A program made the position numbers and the translations under genes. From a virus: DNA of 20,910 nucleotides. The notes under the pieces were generated by a model. It was given only the letters and a program-made list of their open reading frames with translations. It did no database searches and was not told where the DNA came from. Location: the IMG/VR virus record IMGVR_UViG_3300033985_000058, positions 1-20,910 of that record; one strand, given 5' to 3'. This document shows, in pieces, positions 5,897-13,331 of the stretch; position 1 is the stretch's first letter; the number at the start of each line of letters is the position of its first letter.

Positions 5897-7441
5897 ATGT
5901 TTGAAGGGTTGATAAGAGGAAAGATACCAATAATAATAGTAAATACAGTAGAAGTTTTAAGATTTTATAGGCTACTTAAAAATGAATTAGATAATATAAA
6001 TAATAAGTTAGATAAACTAAATATTGATGATGATTATATTAAGACTCACGGATACCAGATATTCACCTTTGATGCCATCTATGGTTTCAAAATTGAAAGT
6101 AACTGTATAGATTACCCAGAAAGATTACTCATAACTAAAGGTGATTCTGATGTGCATACTATGTTAATATCTATATTTACAGACGCCCCTTCAGGAGTAT
6201 ACGTAATACCTATGGCGCACCATATATTTGAGAATTACTATTCAGCAACACTTATGATTGATGCTTGTAGAAAATTTGAAGCTGAAAACAAATATATAAT
6301 ATTGTTAGGTGATGCCTCACAAATGCCATTAGAAATAAGAAACTTAGCAGTAACTGTGGACTTAGGCTTTCCTGATAAGAATGAAATAGCTTTACTTGTT
6401 AAAGAACTTTTAAAAATCAATGAAGTAAAGGTAACAAAAGAACAATTTAAAAAGATAGTAACAGCTATTACAGGAATTAGTTATAAGGAAGCAGAGAATG
6501 GGTTAAAGAAATGGTTAGTAGATATAAACGGTAAAGTAAAAGATGAAGATATTAAAAAATTATTTGGAACTAAAGCAGAATTAGTAAAGAATAGTGGATT
6601 GTTAGAGGTAGTAGAAACAAGTGATACTTTGGAAGATATAGGAGGTATGAATAATCTAAAGAAATGGTCGGAAGAAATAAGTTACATATACAATAGATTA
6701 GATGAAGCTATAGATTTTGGAATAACAATACCTAAAGGATGCTTATTAACAGGCATTTCTGGATGTGGTAAAACATTATTCGCTAAAGCTATAGCAAATA
6801 AATTAGGATTTCCTTTATACAGATTAGATATAGGTAGGTTGTTAGGCTCTCTGGTGGGGGAAACAGAGAGAAACACAAGGGAACTTTTAAAGATGTTAGA
6901 TAGTATAAGCCCTTGTATAATACTATTAGATGAGATTGAAAAGATGTTTTCAGGTATTAACAGTAGTGATAGAACAGATGGAGGTGTAGTATCAAGATTG
7001 ATAGGTAATATGTTATACTATATGGAAGAAAGAAATAAGCCAGCATTCTTTATAGCAACTGCTAATGATATATCTGCACTACCACCAGAGCTACTTAGGA
7101 AAGGCAGATGGGATGAGATTTGGTTTATAGATTTACCGACAGAACAGGAGATTAAAGACATCCTCAGAATACATATTAATAAAAGAGGATGCTCAAAAGA
7201 TAGCACACTGTTTACCTTTATGATTAGAGATGCTAAAAATTTAGTAGGGTTTACAGGTGCTGAGCTTGAACAGATTGTTGAAAACGTTTTCAGAAAACTT
7301 TTTATCTATAAGGATACGGTGCATTTAGCAGATGCCTATAAAGAAATAGTAAGTAATAGTAGTAAGATGGTAGAAAGTAGAAAGAAATATATAGAAGAGC
7401 TCAGAAACTGGGCGTCTATATCAACAAAAAAAGCTAATTAA
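5897..7441 (+). CDS. AAA+ ATPase, Ycf46/SpoVK-like, 514 aa
   Basis: The C-terminal module (about 240-500) is a classical AAA+ domain: Walker A GISGCGKT (286-293), Walker B ILLDEIEK with D345-E346, sensor 1 ATAND (387-391) and arginine-finger region LLRKGRWDE (R401, R404). The N-terminal 240 residues resemble the degenerate ATPase half of Ycf46-type proteins: ILLGDASQMPLEIRN then VDLGFPDKNEIALL, with no P-loop. The family (COG0464) remodels protein complexes; the target here is unknown. AGGAGGTTGCT before the ATG fixes the start. A copy of the 14-bp palindrome lies at 7279-7292. Being just before the origin block, it may act on replication or host proteins, which is inference. Confidence 0.9.
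   Translation: MFEGLIRGKIPIIIVNTVEVLRFYRLLKNELDNINNKLDKLNIDDDYIKTHGYQIFTFDAIYGFKIESNCIDYPERLLITKGDSDVHTMLISIFTDAPSGVYVIPMAHHIFENYYSATLMIDACRKFEAENKYIILLGDASQMPLEIRNLAVTVDLGFPDKNEIALLVKELLKINEVKVTKEQFKKIVTAITGISYKEAENGLKKWLVDINGKVKDEDIKKLFGTKAELVKNSGLLEVVETSDTLEDIGGMNNLKKWSEEISYIYNRLDEAIDFGITIPKGCLLTGISGCGKTLFAKAIANKLGFPLYRLDIGRLLGSLVGETERNTRELLKMLDSISPCIILLDEIEKMFSGINSSDRTDGGVVSRLIGNMLYYMEERNKPAFFIATANDISALPPELLRKGRWDEIWFIDLPTEQEIKDILRIHINKRGCSKDSTLFTFMIRDAKNLVGFTGAELEQIVENVFRKLFIYKDTVHLADAYKEIVSNSSKMVESRKKYIEELRNWASISTKKAN
7279..7292. repeat. Dispersed 14-bp palindrome, exact copy
   Basis: TGAAAACGTTTTCA inside the AAA+ gene, in the codon phase E-N-V-F. Confidence 0.75.
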
Positions 7442-7515
7442 AAGGAAAATTAATTATAAAGATAATGTATGTGATGCTTTAGATTAATTATTAATTATCA
7501 ATAATTTATATGTTG
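7442..7515. other. AT-rich intergenic segment with inverted repeats
   Basis: Almost pure A+T, containing AATTATT/AATAATT (7486-7492 and 7500-7506). TTAATTATAA at 7450-7459 is the reverse complement of TTATAATTAA at 7521-7530. The repeats flank the promoter and may be regulator sites or UP-element-like DNA, but base composition alone makes such matches cheap. Confidence 0.4.
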
Positions 7516-7544
7516 TTGACTTATAATTAAAATAGTGGTATAGT
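7516..7544 (+). promoter_or_regulatory. Sigma70-type promoter for the replication operon
   Basis: TTGACT (7516-7521), a 17-base spacer and TATAGT (7539-7544) make the best vegetative promoter match in the window, in the only sizeable intergenic gap and directly ahead of the initiator gene. The predicted start is near 7551, inside a 13-bp dyad. It probably drives the co-directional genes from 7597 onwards. Confidence 0.8.
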
Positions 7545-7576
7545 ATAAGTCCAAGCTGTGGCGAGCTTGGACTTAT
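7545..7576 (+). promoter_or_regulatory. 13-bp inverted repeat at transcription start
   Basis: ATAAGTCCAAGCT (7545-7557) and AGCTTGGACTTAT (7564-7576) are perfect complements around GTGGCG. The dyad abuts the -10 box and covers the expected start, the classic place for a repressor operator. In RNA starting near 7551 only the inner CCAAGCU/AGCUUGG would remain as a 5'-end hairpin. The full stem followed by TTATTT could instead terminate read-through from the AAA+ gene. Confidence 0.65.
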
Positions 7577-7596
7577 TTAAAAGATAGGAGAGGATT

Positions 7597-7671
7597 ATGT
7601 TTAGAATGTCTACAAGTACTATACTCAATTTTATATTTAAATCAATAGCTAATTCTCTATATAAGGAGTAA
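7597..7671 (+). CDS. Possible 24-residue leader peptide
   Basis: ATAGGAGAGGA is well spaced before an ATG that opens MFRMSTSTILNFIFKSIANS LYKE. The stop overlaps the ribosome binding site (AAGGAGTAA) of the initiator gene, whose ATG is 4 bases later, so translation of the leader could feed or gate initiator synthesis. The GGAGAGGATTATG....AGAATGTCT start region recurs before the gene at 17075, hinting at a copied leader segment. It may be non-functional. Confidence 0.4.
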   Translation: MFRMSTSTILNFIFKSIANSLYKE

Positions 7672-7675
7672 AGCT

Positions 7676-8656
7676 ATGGATATATTTTATCTAATACTAC
7701 CACATTTCATAAGAAATAAATTTTCTAATTCTACGGAAACAATACTATACTGCACAATACTTTATTGGTGCGGCGGCTCTAATGAAGATGATATGTCTTG
7801 TTTTATAACAAGAGAATTTCTAACAGGGATAATACCAGAAATAAAATCTACTAAACAAATAACAAGATTATTAACAAGGTTTAAGGAAGCAGGTATAATA
7901 GATATTAATAGAAAATCTAATGGTTTATTTTTAAGAATAACTGCACAAAATTTAACCACTTTAGGATTAACACAGTATGAAATGGAGGCGATTATGAAAA
8001 CATTTTCAAAGAAAAAGAAGGTACTTTTAGAATGCAGCGACGAAGAGAGAAGGGACATTTTGTCCCTAGAGAAGGGACATTTTGTCCCTAGTGAAGGGAC
8101 ATTTTGTCCCCACAGAAGGGACATTTTGTCCCCTGCTTATTATATAAAAAATAAAGAAGAAAAAATAAGAAGTATAAAAAAAGAAGAAAAGACAGAAATT
8201 TCTTACGAAATTTCTGAAGATTACCTTAACCGAAACAAAGTTTCTTCTGTTAAAGCAAAACAAAATACTTTAAGAAAACCAAATATTACTCGGCTGCTGA
8301 AGGAGTATTCAGAATTATATCAAAAATACTTTAACAAGATACCTGATATTTCTAATAGTTATAAAACTAAAAAAGCTTTTGCAGGTATTAGAGCTAACCT
8401 ATTAGAAAAGTATACTTGGGCTGAGTATATAGAGTTCTGCTTTAATAATTGGAGTAAATTAAAACAGGTATTAGTTTGGGAAGATAGCGGTAAACAAAAA
8501 TTAGCAGACCATCCTAACCTATTTGAAATAACTATGGGATATAAACAGATAATGCAATGTATGGAAGAGGGTATGCCTGATACTAATAGTGATAAAGCTA
8601 AGGATAAGTTAGAATCATTAGGTATAAAGATAGTTAAAGTTAAGGAGGGTATATGA
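7676..8656 (+). CDS. Replication initiator (O/DnaD-like) containing origin iterons, 326 aa
   Basis: Residues 1-100 look like the winged-helix module of phage replication initiators (MDIFYLILPHFIRNKF, FITREFLTGIIPEIKSTKQI, RLLTRFKEAGIIDINRKSNG). The middle (about 120-205) is encoded by four iterons followed by a Lys/Glu-rich, low-complexity linker from the AT-rich purine tract. The C-terminal domain (about 205-326, YSELYQKYFNKIPDISNSYK, YIEFCFNNWSKLKQVLVWED) probably contacts the loader or helicase. Direct repeats inside an initiator gene just ahead of loader, helicase and primase genes is the lambda-O arrangement. The start follows AAGGAGTAAAGCT. The palindrome variant TGAAAACATTTTCA is at 7995-8008. 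The family is assigned from context and the wHTH pattern, not from a diagnostic motif. Confidence 0.75.
   Translation: MDIFYLILPHFIRNKFSNSTETILYCTILYWCGGSNEDDMSCFITREFLTGIIPEIKSTKQITRLLTRFKEAGIIDINRKSNGLFLRITAQNLTTLGLTQYEMEAIMKTFSKKKKVLLECSDEERRDILSLEKGHFVPSEGTFCPHRRDILSPAYYIKNKEEKIRSIKKEEKTEISYEISEDYLNRNKVSSVKAKQNTLRKPNITRLLKEYSELYQKYFNKIPDISNSYKTKKAFAGIRANLLEKYTWAEYIEFCFNNWSKLKQVLVWEDSGKQKLADHPNLFEITMGYKQIMQCMEEGMPDTNSDKAKDKLESLGIKIVKVKEGI
7995..8008. repeat. Dispersed 14-bp palindrome, one mismatch
   Basis: TGAAAACATTTTCA, 41 bp before the iteron array, in the codon phase K-T-F-S. Confidence 0.55.
8049..8132 (+). repeat. Replication origin iterons, 4 x 18 bp at exact 22-bp period
   Basis: GAAGGGACATTTTGTCCC occurs without change at 8049-8066, 8071-8088, 8093-8110 and 8115-8132. 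Each holds the dyad GGGACA-TTT-TGTCCC. The 22-bp period is about two helical turns, placing sites on one face. Because 22 is not a multiple of 3, successive copies are read in different frames (RDILS, GHFVP, GTFCP, RDILS), so selection must be on the DNA. The position inside the initiator gene marks this as the probable origin. Confidence 0.88.
8133..8215 (+). other. Probable DNA unwinding element beside iterons
   Basis: Immediately after the iterons lies a run that is almost all A/T with strong strand asymmetry (purines on the + strand, about 8147-8197), as in the lambda origin. It ends in AGAAATTTCT (8194-8203) and a second GAAATTTCT (8207-8215). This is the expected first-melted segment. 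Confidence 0.6.
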
Positions 8657-9111
8657 GAAATTATTTAGCTTCGGCAGGGTTTAGCTATAATATGCTGGAT
8701 AAGCACGATGAGTTTAATCCTACTGAGCAGCATATAACATTACTAAAGGAAATCTATGACAACTTAAAAGATAGGAACATCGTTATCTTTTTAGGAACTG
8801 AGTTAGAGATGATGTATATTTTATCTATAGAATTAGCACAAGCTACAATATCTAACAAAAGAACGGTAGAAGTTTTAACTTTAAATGATGACTATACATT
8901 GGCAAGTAAATCTTATTTAACAGTAATAGATGATGCTTTCTTAGCTAACGATAAACAGAAAGTAATTATTCAAAGAATACTATTTGAAAAATTTAAAAAT
9001 AATAATCCTCTAATAATGTTTTTTCTGGACACCGCAGACATAACAAGAGTGCTGGGTAATATGTTGGATGCTTGTAAGAGTAAGATACAAACTATACAGA
9101 TAGGAGAATAA
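8653..9111 (+). CDS. Helicase-loader-like protein without P-loop, 152 aa
   Basis: The start overlaps the initiator stop (ATGA), with AAGGAGGG before it. The order strand-helix-strand around NIVIFLGTELEMMYILSIEL and LTVIDDAFLANDKQ recalls the Walker A and Walker B regions of DnaC/IstB-like AAA+ loaders, but the P-loop Gly-Lys-Thr is absent (GTELEMM in its place) while a DD pair remains. Residues 110-150 add a further strand and helix (NPLIMFFLDTADITRVLGNM). Its place between initiator and DnaB-like helicase is where phages carry a loader. A degenerate or ATP-independent loader is the likeliest reading; the homology is unproven. Confidence 0.6.
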   Translation: MRNYLASAGFSYNMLDKHDEFNPTEQHITLLKEIYDNLKDRNIVIFLGTELEMMYILSIELAQATISNKRTVEVLTLNDDYTLASKSYLTVIDDAFLANDKQKVIIQRILFEKFKNNNPLIMFFLDTADITRVLGNMLDACKSKIQTIQIGE

Positions 9112-9113
9112 TT

Positions 9114-10364
9114 ATGGCTATAGGTGCTGACTTATTATTTAAAATAGTTAAAGAAAAAAAGTTATCTTATTTTACAAGATTAAACAAAGAATGGTTTTAT
9201 GGTTACGATAGAGATGTGTTTATAGCTATAGAAAAAGTATTCAATACATACAATATGCTTCCATCTTTTGAGGAGTTATCTGATAAGTTTGGATATGATA
9301 AAGCATTAGAGATGCCTCTTAACTATTACATCAATGAATTTACAGAATTTGTTATAGAAAAAAATATAGAGAACACTGCCGAAGATGTTAATAAAATATT
9401 GAAGAGTACCACCCGCTCAAGAAAGGACGCCGTATTAGCCCTAAAACGGCTCGTAGAGAGCACGAAGGAAGTGGAGAGTATAATCACTAGCGAAATAAAA
9501 ACTATCGCTGAGATTGGCTCTGATTACCTTTTAGAGGTATATAACAATAGAGTTATGGAAGCAGGTATAACTACGGGGTGGAAAACACTAGATAAATATA
9601 CTAATGGGCTACAAAAAGGAAACATATTTGCTGTGCTTGCTAGAGTTAAGATGGGTAAGACTGCTGTTATGTTGCATATGGCTAACGCAGCTATGGAATC
9701 AGGGTATAAAGTTATGTTTATAAGTATGGAGATGACAGAAAAAGAAATATTTGATAGATTGTTTGCTTTAAGAAATAAGCTATCAGCCACTCATCTTCAT
9801 ATTAATCAAGTTTCTGATTTTGCACTTAATAAGATTAAACAAGATAATGAGAATTTAAAAAATAAAAATTTCTTATTTTTAGAAGGTAAGTTTAATACCG
9901 ATATAGATAGTATATTAAGTTTAATATTAACACATACACCAGATATAGTTTTTATAGACGGAGCATACCTTATAAAAGAGCAGAGTAATAAAAATAAACA
10001 GATATGGGAACGTATAGGCGATGTAATAGAAAGATTAAAAAGATGCTCTATGTCTATGAATATACCTATAGTGCTTAGCTATCAGTTAAACAGAACAGTA
10101 AGTAGAAATAAATCATCTTTAAAAGATAAGGCATTTGAAGCTATACAGTTATCAGATGCTATATCACAAATAGTATCTACAGGTATAACAATAACTAAAC
10201 CTGAAAAAAGTTATGATGATGTAAGGATACTTGAATTAATAGGCGGTAGAAGAGGTGAGGAAGGTGCTGTTGTTATTAATTGGAAATGGAATCCTATGGA
10301 TTTAAGCGAGTTACCACAAGAAATACAGTACTCAATACTAAGAGAGGAGGGTATTTATGGATAA
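9114..10364 (+). CDS. dnaB: Replicative DNA helicase, DnaB/RecA-fold, 416 aa
   Basis: It unwinds DNA at the fork as a hexamer. An N-terminal helical domain (about 1-130) precedes a RecA-type motor: TTGWKTLDKYTNGLQKGN, Walker A ending in G181-K182-T183, SMEMTEKEIFDR (the SLEM-like motif with E206), Walker B DIVFIDGAYLI (D282), then LSYQLNR and ISQIVSTGI as in DnaB motifs 4 and 5. The P-loop reads ARVKMGKT, so the usual first Gly is Ala. Length is slightly short for DnaB. The ATG is 2 bases after the previous stop with TAGGAGAATAATT. The end overlaps the primase start by 8 bases. Bases 9408-9480 are noticeably richer in G+C than their surroundings. Confidence 0.92.
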   Translation: MAIGADLLFKIVKEKKLSYFTRLNKEWFYGYDRDVFIAIEKVFNTYNMLPSFEELSDKFGYDKALEMPLNYYINEFTEFVIEKNIENTAEDVNKILKSTTRSRKDAVLALKRLVESTKEVESIITSEIKTIAEIGSDYLLEVYNNRVMEAGITTGWKTLDKYTNGLQKGNIFAVLARVKMGKTAVMLHMANAAMESGYKVMFISMEMTEKEIFDRLFALRNKLSATHLHINQVSDFALNKIKQDNENLKNKNFLFLEGKFNTDIDSILSLILTHTPDIVFIDGAYLIKEQSNKNKQIWERIGDVIERLKRCSMSMNIPIVLSYQLNRTVSRNKSSLKDKAFEAIQLSDAISQIVSTGITITKPEKSYDDVRILELIGGRRGEEGAVVINWKWNPMDLSELPQEIQYSILREEGIYG

Positions 10365-11289
10365 ATTAGTAGCTATAGAAATAGCTAAACTATGTAATGC
10401 TAAGTCTATTAACGATAATGAAGAGTATATTATGTTTAATTGTCCTTTTTCCGAAAAGTTACATCCGAAAGGTACAGATAGAAAACCTTCTTTTGGATTA
10501 AACTTTGTTGAAAATGTTTTCAATTGTTTCACTTGTGGTAAGAAAGGGAAAGTAGATATACTCCCTTTTCTATTAATAGAATTGTACGGAGAGAGTGAAG
10601 CCTATTCACAAATGATAGACGTTATAAATAACAATAGAGTTATAGAGTTTAAGATACCTGATAAAAATGTTGATAAAATAAAACCATTACCGTTTAAAAT
10701 TCTACAAGAGTTTGAACCACTTGATGAAACTATAAAATTTATAACTCCTGCTATGGCAGAAGAACATTTGATATTTAAAAATAGCTTGACAACAAAATTA
10801 TTTTTTGCTATATTAGATGGTAACAAAAACTTAGTATCCATCCTAGCTAGACGTATAGATTCTGGTGATAGATATTATGTTACGCATATAAAGAATATGC
10901 AATTGCCAGGTAATAAGCCTAAGAAGGCAGGAGTATGGTACGGTATGTATGATAATAATATTTCAAAGCCTTTAGTTTTAGTTGAAGGAGAAAGGGACAG
11001 AGTTCTATTAAGAAAATATTATGATAACGTATGGGCTGCATTAGGCAGTCAAATAACAGAGCAAATGCTGCAAACATTATCTAAGGTTAGTAATAGGCAT
11101 ATTATACTTTTCTTTGATAATGATTTAGCAGGGCATAAAGCTAAAAAGGAGGTGAGTAAATACCTACGTAATACGCATTGTCTTAGAACAATAAGGGATT
11201 ATAAGGGTTGTAAAGACCCCGCTGAAGCCTGCGAGAAAGGCATAATCAAAGACGTACTGTCTAAAAATAACTTGGAGGTAGTTCTATGA
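10357..11289 (+). CDS. dnaG: DNA primase, DnaG-like, 310 aa
   Basis: It makes RNA primers for the fork. The N-terminal zinc domain reads C29-PFSEKL-H36 ... C57-FT-C60, a CHC2-type site in which the His of the canonical CPFH is replaced by Ser and a later His probably serves. DRKPSFGLNF matches the CHC2 signature. The TOPRIM core follows: LVLVEGERD (E210) and HIILFFDNDLAGHKA (D254, D256). At 310 residues it lacks the long helicase-binding C-terminus of bacterial DnaG, as is common in phages. AGAGGAGGGTATTT precedes the ATG, which overlaps the helicase gene by 8 bases. A one-mismatch copy of the 14-bp palindrome is at 10509-10522. Confidence 0.9.
   Translation: MDKLVAIEIAKLCNAKSINDNEEYIMFNCPFSEKLHPKGTDRKPSFGLNFVENVFNCFTCGKKGKVDILPFLLIELYGESEAYSQMIDVINNNRVIEFKIPDKNVDKIKPLPFKILQEFEPLDETIKFITPAMAEEHLIFKNSLTTKLFFAILDGNKNLVSILARRIDSGDRYYVTHIKNMQLPGNKPKKAGVWYGMYDNNISKPLVLVEGERDRVLLRKYYDNVWAALGSQITEQMLQTLSKVSNRHIILFFDNDLAGHKAKKEVSKYLRNTHCLRTIRDYKGCKDPAEACEKGIIKDVLSKNNLEVVL
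10509..10522. repeat. Dispersed 14-bp palindrome, one mismatch
   Basis: TGAAAATGTTTTCA in the primase gene, in the codon phase E-N-V-F. Confidence 0.55.
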
Positions 11290-12026
11290 GTTGGTTTCAA
11301 AAAGGCGATGAAGGCTTAAAGAAAAAGAAAATGCTTGATAAGCAGAATGAATTAAGGAAAGAAAAAGTAGCCCAAAGATTTTGGTTAAAGCCAGGAGAGA
11401 AAGCAAGAATAATATTTGTTGATGATGATGCGTTCTTTTGCCATATCCACCAGCTTAATATTGGTGGTAGTTGGAATAATTATGTTACGTGTACTGCTGA
11501 TTGGAAGCGTTGTCCTGTTTGTGAAGACGGGCATAGAGCTACATATACAGCACACTACACTATCCTAGATTTAAGAAAGTATGAAAAGAAAGATGGTACT
11601 AAAGTTAATTATAGTAAGAAGTTATTACCTGCAAAATCCTCAGCAATTATGAGGCTACACGATTTAAAGAAAAAATATGGCTCACTAAAAGGACTTTGTT
11701 TTGAAGTTACCAGATACGAAAATGACCCTAACTGTGGTGGTTCTTTCGATTATATTGGTAAAGTAAACGGGTATACTACTAAGTTTAATAAGGAAGATAG
11801 AACTCCTTATGACTATGAGAAAGTATTAGCTCCACCTACTAAAGAAGAATTAATAGCTTTAGGATTTAGTATATTTGATGATGGGTATATGGAAGAAGCT
11901 GTGCTTGGTGCTGATGACCAGTTAGATGATATAGACATTGATAATGAAGACTCTGTAGACAATTCCGTAGACATTGATGAAGTGTTAGAAGAAGATGATG
12001 ATGAGGAAGAATTGGAGTTAGACTAA
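11286..12026 (+). CDS. Phage ssDNA-binding protein with zinc site, 246 aa
   Basis: It coats single strands and recruits partners in replication and recombination. A Lys-rich N-terminus (GLKKKKMLDKQNELRKEKVA) leads into an OB-like core with ARIIFVDDDAFFCHIHQLNI, a zinc motif C69-x6-C76-x2-C79-x3-H83 (CPVCEDGH), and VTRYENDP near 140. The last 40 residues are almost all Asp/Glu, the protein-contact tail typical of SSB and gp32. The set CPVC in the core plus acidic tail is found in many gp32-like phage SSBs. It overlaps the primase stop by 4 bases (ATGA) and adjoins an SF2 helicase and a RecA-like gene, as expected for a recombination-replication partner. Confidence 0.85.
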   Translation: MSWFQKGDEGLKKKKMLDKQNELRKEKVAQRFWLKPGEKARIIFVDDDAFFCHIHQLNIGGSWNNYVTCTADWKRCPVCEDGHRATYTAHYTILDLRKYEKKDGTKVNYSKKLLPAKSSAIMRLHDLKKKYGSLKGLCFEVTRYENDPNCGGSFDYIGKVNGYTTKFNKEDRTPYDYEKVLAPPTKEELIALGFSIFDDGYMEEAVLGADDQLDDIDIDNEDSVDNSVDIDEVLEEDDDEEELELD

Positions 12027-13330
12027 TGGAAACCCTTAGGTGTATAAACTCTATGGCAGTTGTGCAGTCGGATAACCCGACTGCACTTATCAATAAGTGC
12101 ACAATACAGGTTAGAAATTTTGATGGTGGTATAAAACCTCTACAATTGTATAGAAGAAATGGTAATTTTATTGAGATTCCAAGAGCGTTGGTTAAACCTA
12201 AGAATTTAGATTACTACTTAGACATACCTACTCCAGAAAAAATAGATATTAAGTTTACTTCTGAGTTAAAACCTCATCAAATTTCTATAGTTAATAAAGT
12301 TATAAATTCTTATAACAATAAAGATTTAGGAGGTATACTTAAAGCAGGCACAGGCACAGGGAAAAGTGTAATGGCATTATATATAGCTGCATACTTAGGA
12401 ATAAAAACTATAATAATTGTTCCGCTTAAAAGAATTGTGCAGCAATGGAAAGATATGGTGCTTAAATTTACTGATATTAAAGAAGAAGAAATAGGGATAG
12501 TAGAGCAGAATAGGTGTGAATATAAAGGTAAGAAGATAGTGATAGCTATGCTTCCTTCTCTTGCTGCGAGGAAAGATGAAGGATATCCTAAAAACTTATA
12601 TAAAAGTTTTGGGCTAACTATATGGGATGAAGGGCACGTATTAGGTGCTGAAACTTTTAGTAAGGTAGTACCTCTATTTCACGATAGGTATAGACTAATG
12701 TTATCTGCAACACCTCGTAGAAAAGATGGTGCTGAAAACGTTTTCAAATTCCATATAGGAGATGTTGTAGCTGAATTTGACAGAGTAATGCTAACACCAA
12801 AAGTAATTGTGGTTGTAAATAAAGCATTAAAATACTCTGGTGTAAATTTTGTATGGAATAAGAAGTTTATGAGAAGTAGGTATCTTAATTTCTTATCCAA
12901 AGATTTAGAGAGAAATACTCTTATAGCTAATTATATTAAAAAACTTATAGCTAAAGAGCGTAACGTTATTGTTATGAGTGATAGAATAATACAATTAAAG
13001 ACTTTAGCTAAGCTAGTTAATATACCACACGGAAGATGTTATGAAAACTATAAAGAGCTTGATAAGAACTTAGTGTTTTCTACTTATGGTAGTATGGGTA
13101 TGGCTGTGGATGCCCCACACTTTGATACTATAATATTAGCAACACCAAGAAGTGATGTTGAACAGGCAGTAGGTAGAGTTCTTAGAGAAGCAGAAGGAAA
13201 GAAGAGCCCAGTAGTTATAGATATTTTAGACTATTCTTGTATAGATATGAAAAAATCATTTAAAGGCAGGAATAAATACTATAACAAAGTAGGGGCTAAA
13301 ATAGTAAACGTTAGAGGAATAGGAGGATAA
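12026..13330 (+). CDS. SF2 DNA helicase (UvsW/RAD25-like), 434 aa
   Basis: It probably unwinds or branch-migrates recombination intermediates. Motif Q-like FTSELKPHQISIVNKV, motif I AGTGTGKS (107-114), Ia IIIVPLKRIVQQW, motif II DEGH (201-204), motif III SAT (227-229), motif V STYGSMGMAVDAP and motif VI QAVGRVLR (Q380, R384, R387) are all present. DEGH is typical of RAD25/UvsW-type SF2 helicases. The length is usual. The start codon shares one base with the SSB stop (TAATG). Two overlapping hairpins lie 36-75 bases after the ATG. A second in-frame Met at 12053 is possible but lacks a better ribosome binding site. An exact palindrome copy is at 12733-12746. Confidence 0.9.
   Translation: METLRCINSMAVVQSDNPTALINKCTIQVRNFDGGIKPLQLYRRNGNFIEIPRALVKPKNLDYYLDIPTPEKIDIKFTSELKPHQISIVNKVINSYNNKDLGGILKAGTGTGKSVMALYIAAYLGIKTIIIVPLKRIVQQWKDMVLKFTDIKEEEIGIVEQNRCEYKGKKIVIAMLPSLAARKDEGYPKNLYKSFGLTIWDEGHVLGAETFSKVVPLFHDRYRLMLSATPRRKDGAENVFKFHIGDVVAEFDRVMLTPKVIVVVNKALKYSGVNFVWNKKFMRSRYLNFLSKDLERNTLIANYIKKLIAKERNVIVMSDRIIQLKTLAKLVNIPHGRCYENYKELDKNLVFSTYGSMGMAVDAPHFDTIILATPRSDVEQAVGRVLREAEGKKSPVVIDILDYSCIDMKKSFKGRNKYYNKVGAKIVNVRGIGG
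12062..12101 (+). promoter_or_regulatory. Two mutually exclusive hairpins early in helicase gene
   Basis: GTGCAGTCGG (12062-12071) pairs with CCGACTGCAC (12077-12086). TGCACTTAT (12082-12090) pairs with ATAAGTGCA (12093-12101). The arms share TGCAC, so only one stem can form at a time. Both are perfect and much more GC-rich than the surrounding DNA. No T-run follows. They could act as a translational switch or as adjacent DNA-binding dyads. Confidence 0.55.
12733..12746. repeat. Dispersed 14-bp palindrome, exact copy
   Basis: TGAAAACGTTTTCA in the SF2 helicase gene, in the codon phase E-N-V-F. Confidence 0.75.
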
Positions 13331-13331
13331 A

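Noticed and set aside
6934-6951. TGAAAAGATGTTTTCA in the AAA+ gene as another palindrome site
   Set aside because: The half-sites are 2 bases further apart and it encodes the Walker B region, so protein constraint may explain it.
8049-8132. CRISPR array
   Set aside because: The units are 18 of 22 bases with only 4-base gaps, internally palindromic, and lie inside a coding gene; there are no spacers and no adaptation genes.
7762-8263. Two - strand ORFs opposite the initiator gene
   Set aside because: They are frame shadows across the iterons and AT-rich tract; the + strand gene has a better start and operon context.
9429-9450. Imperfect hairpin GCCGT/ACGGC in the helicase gene
   Set aside because: Interrupted by an A-A mismatch with a 2-base loop; it may only reflect local GC enrichment.
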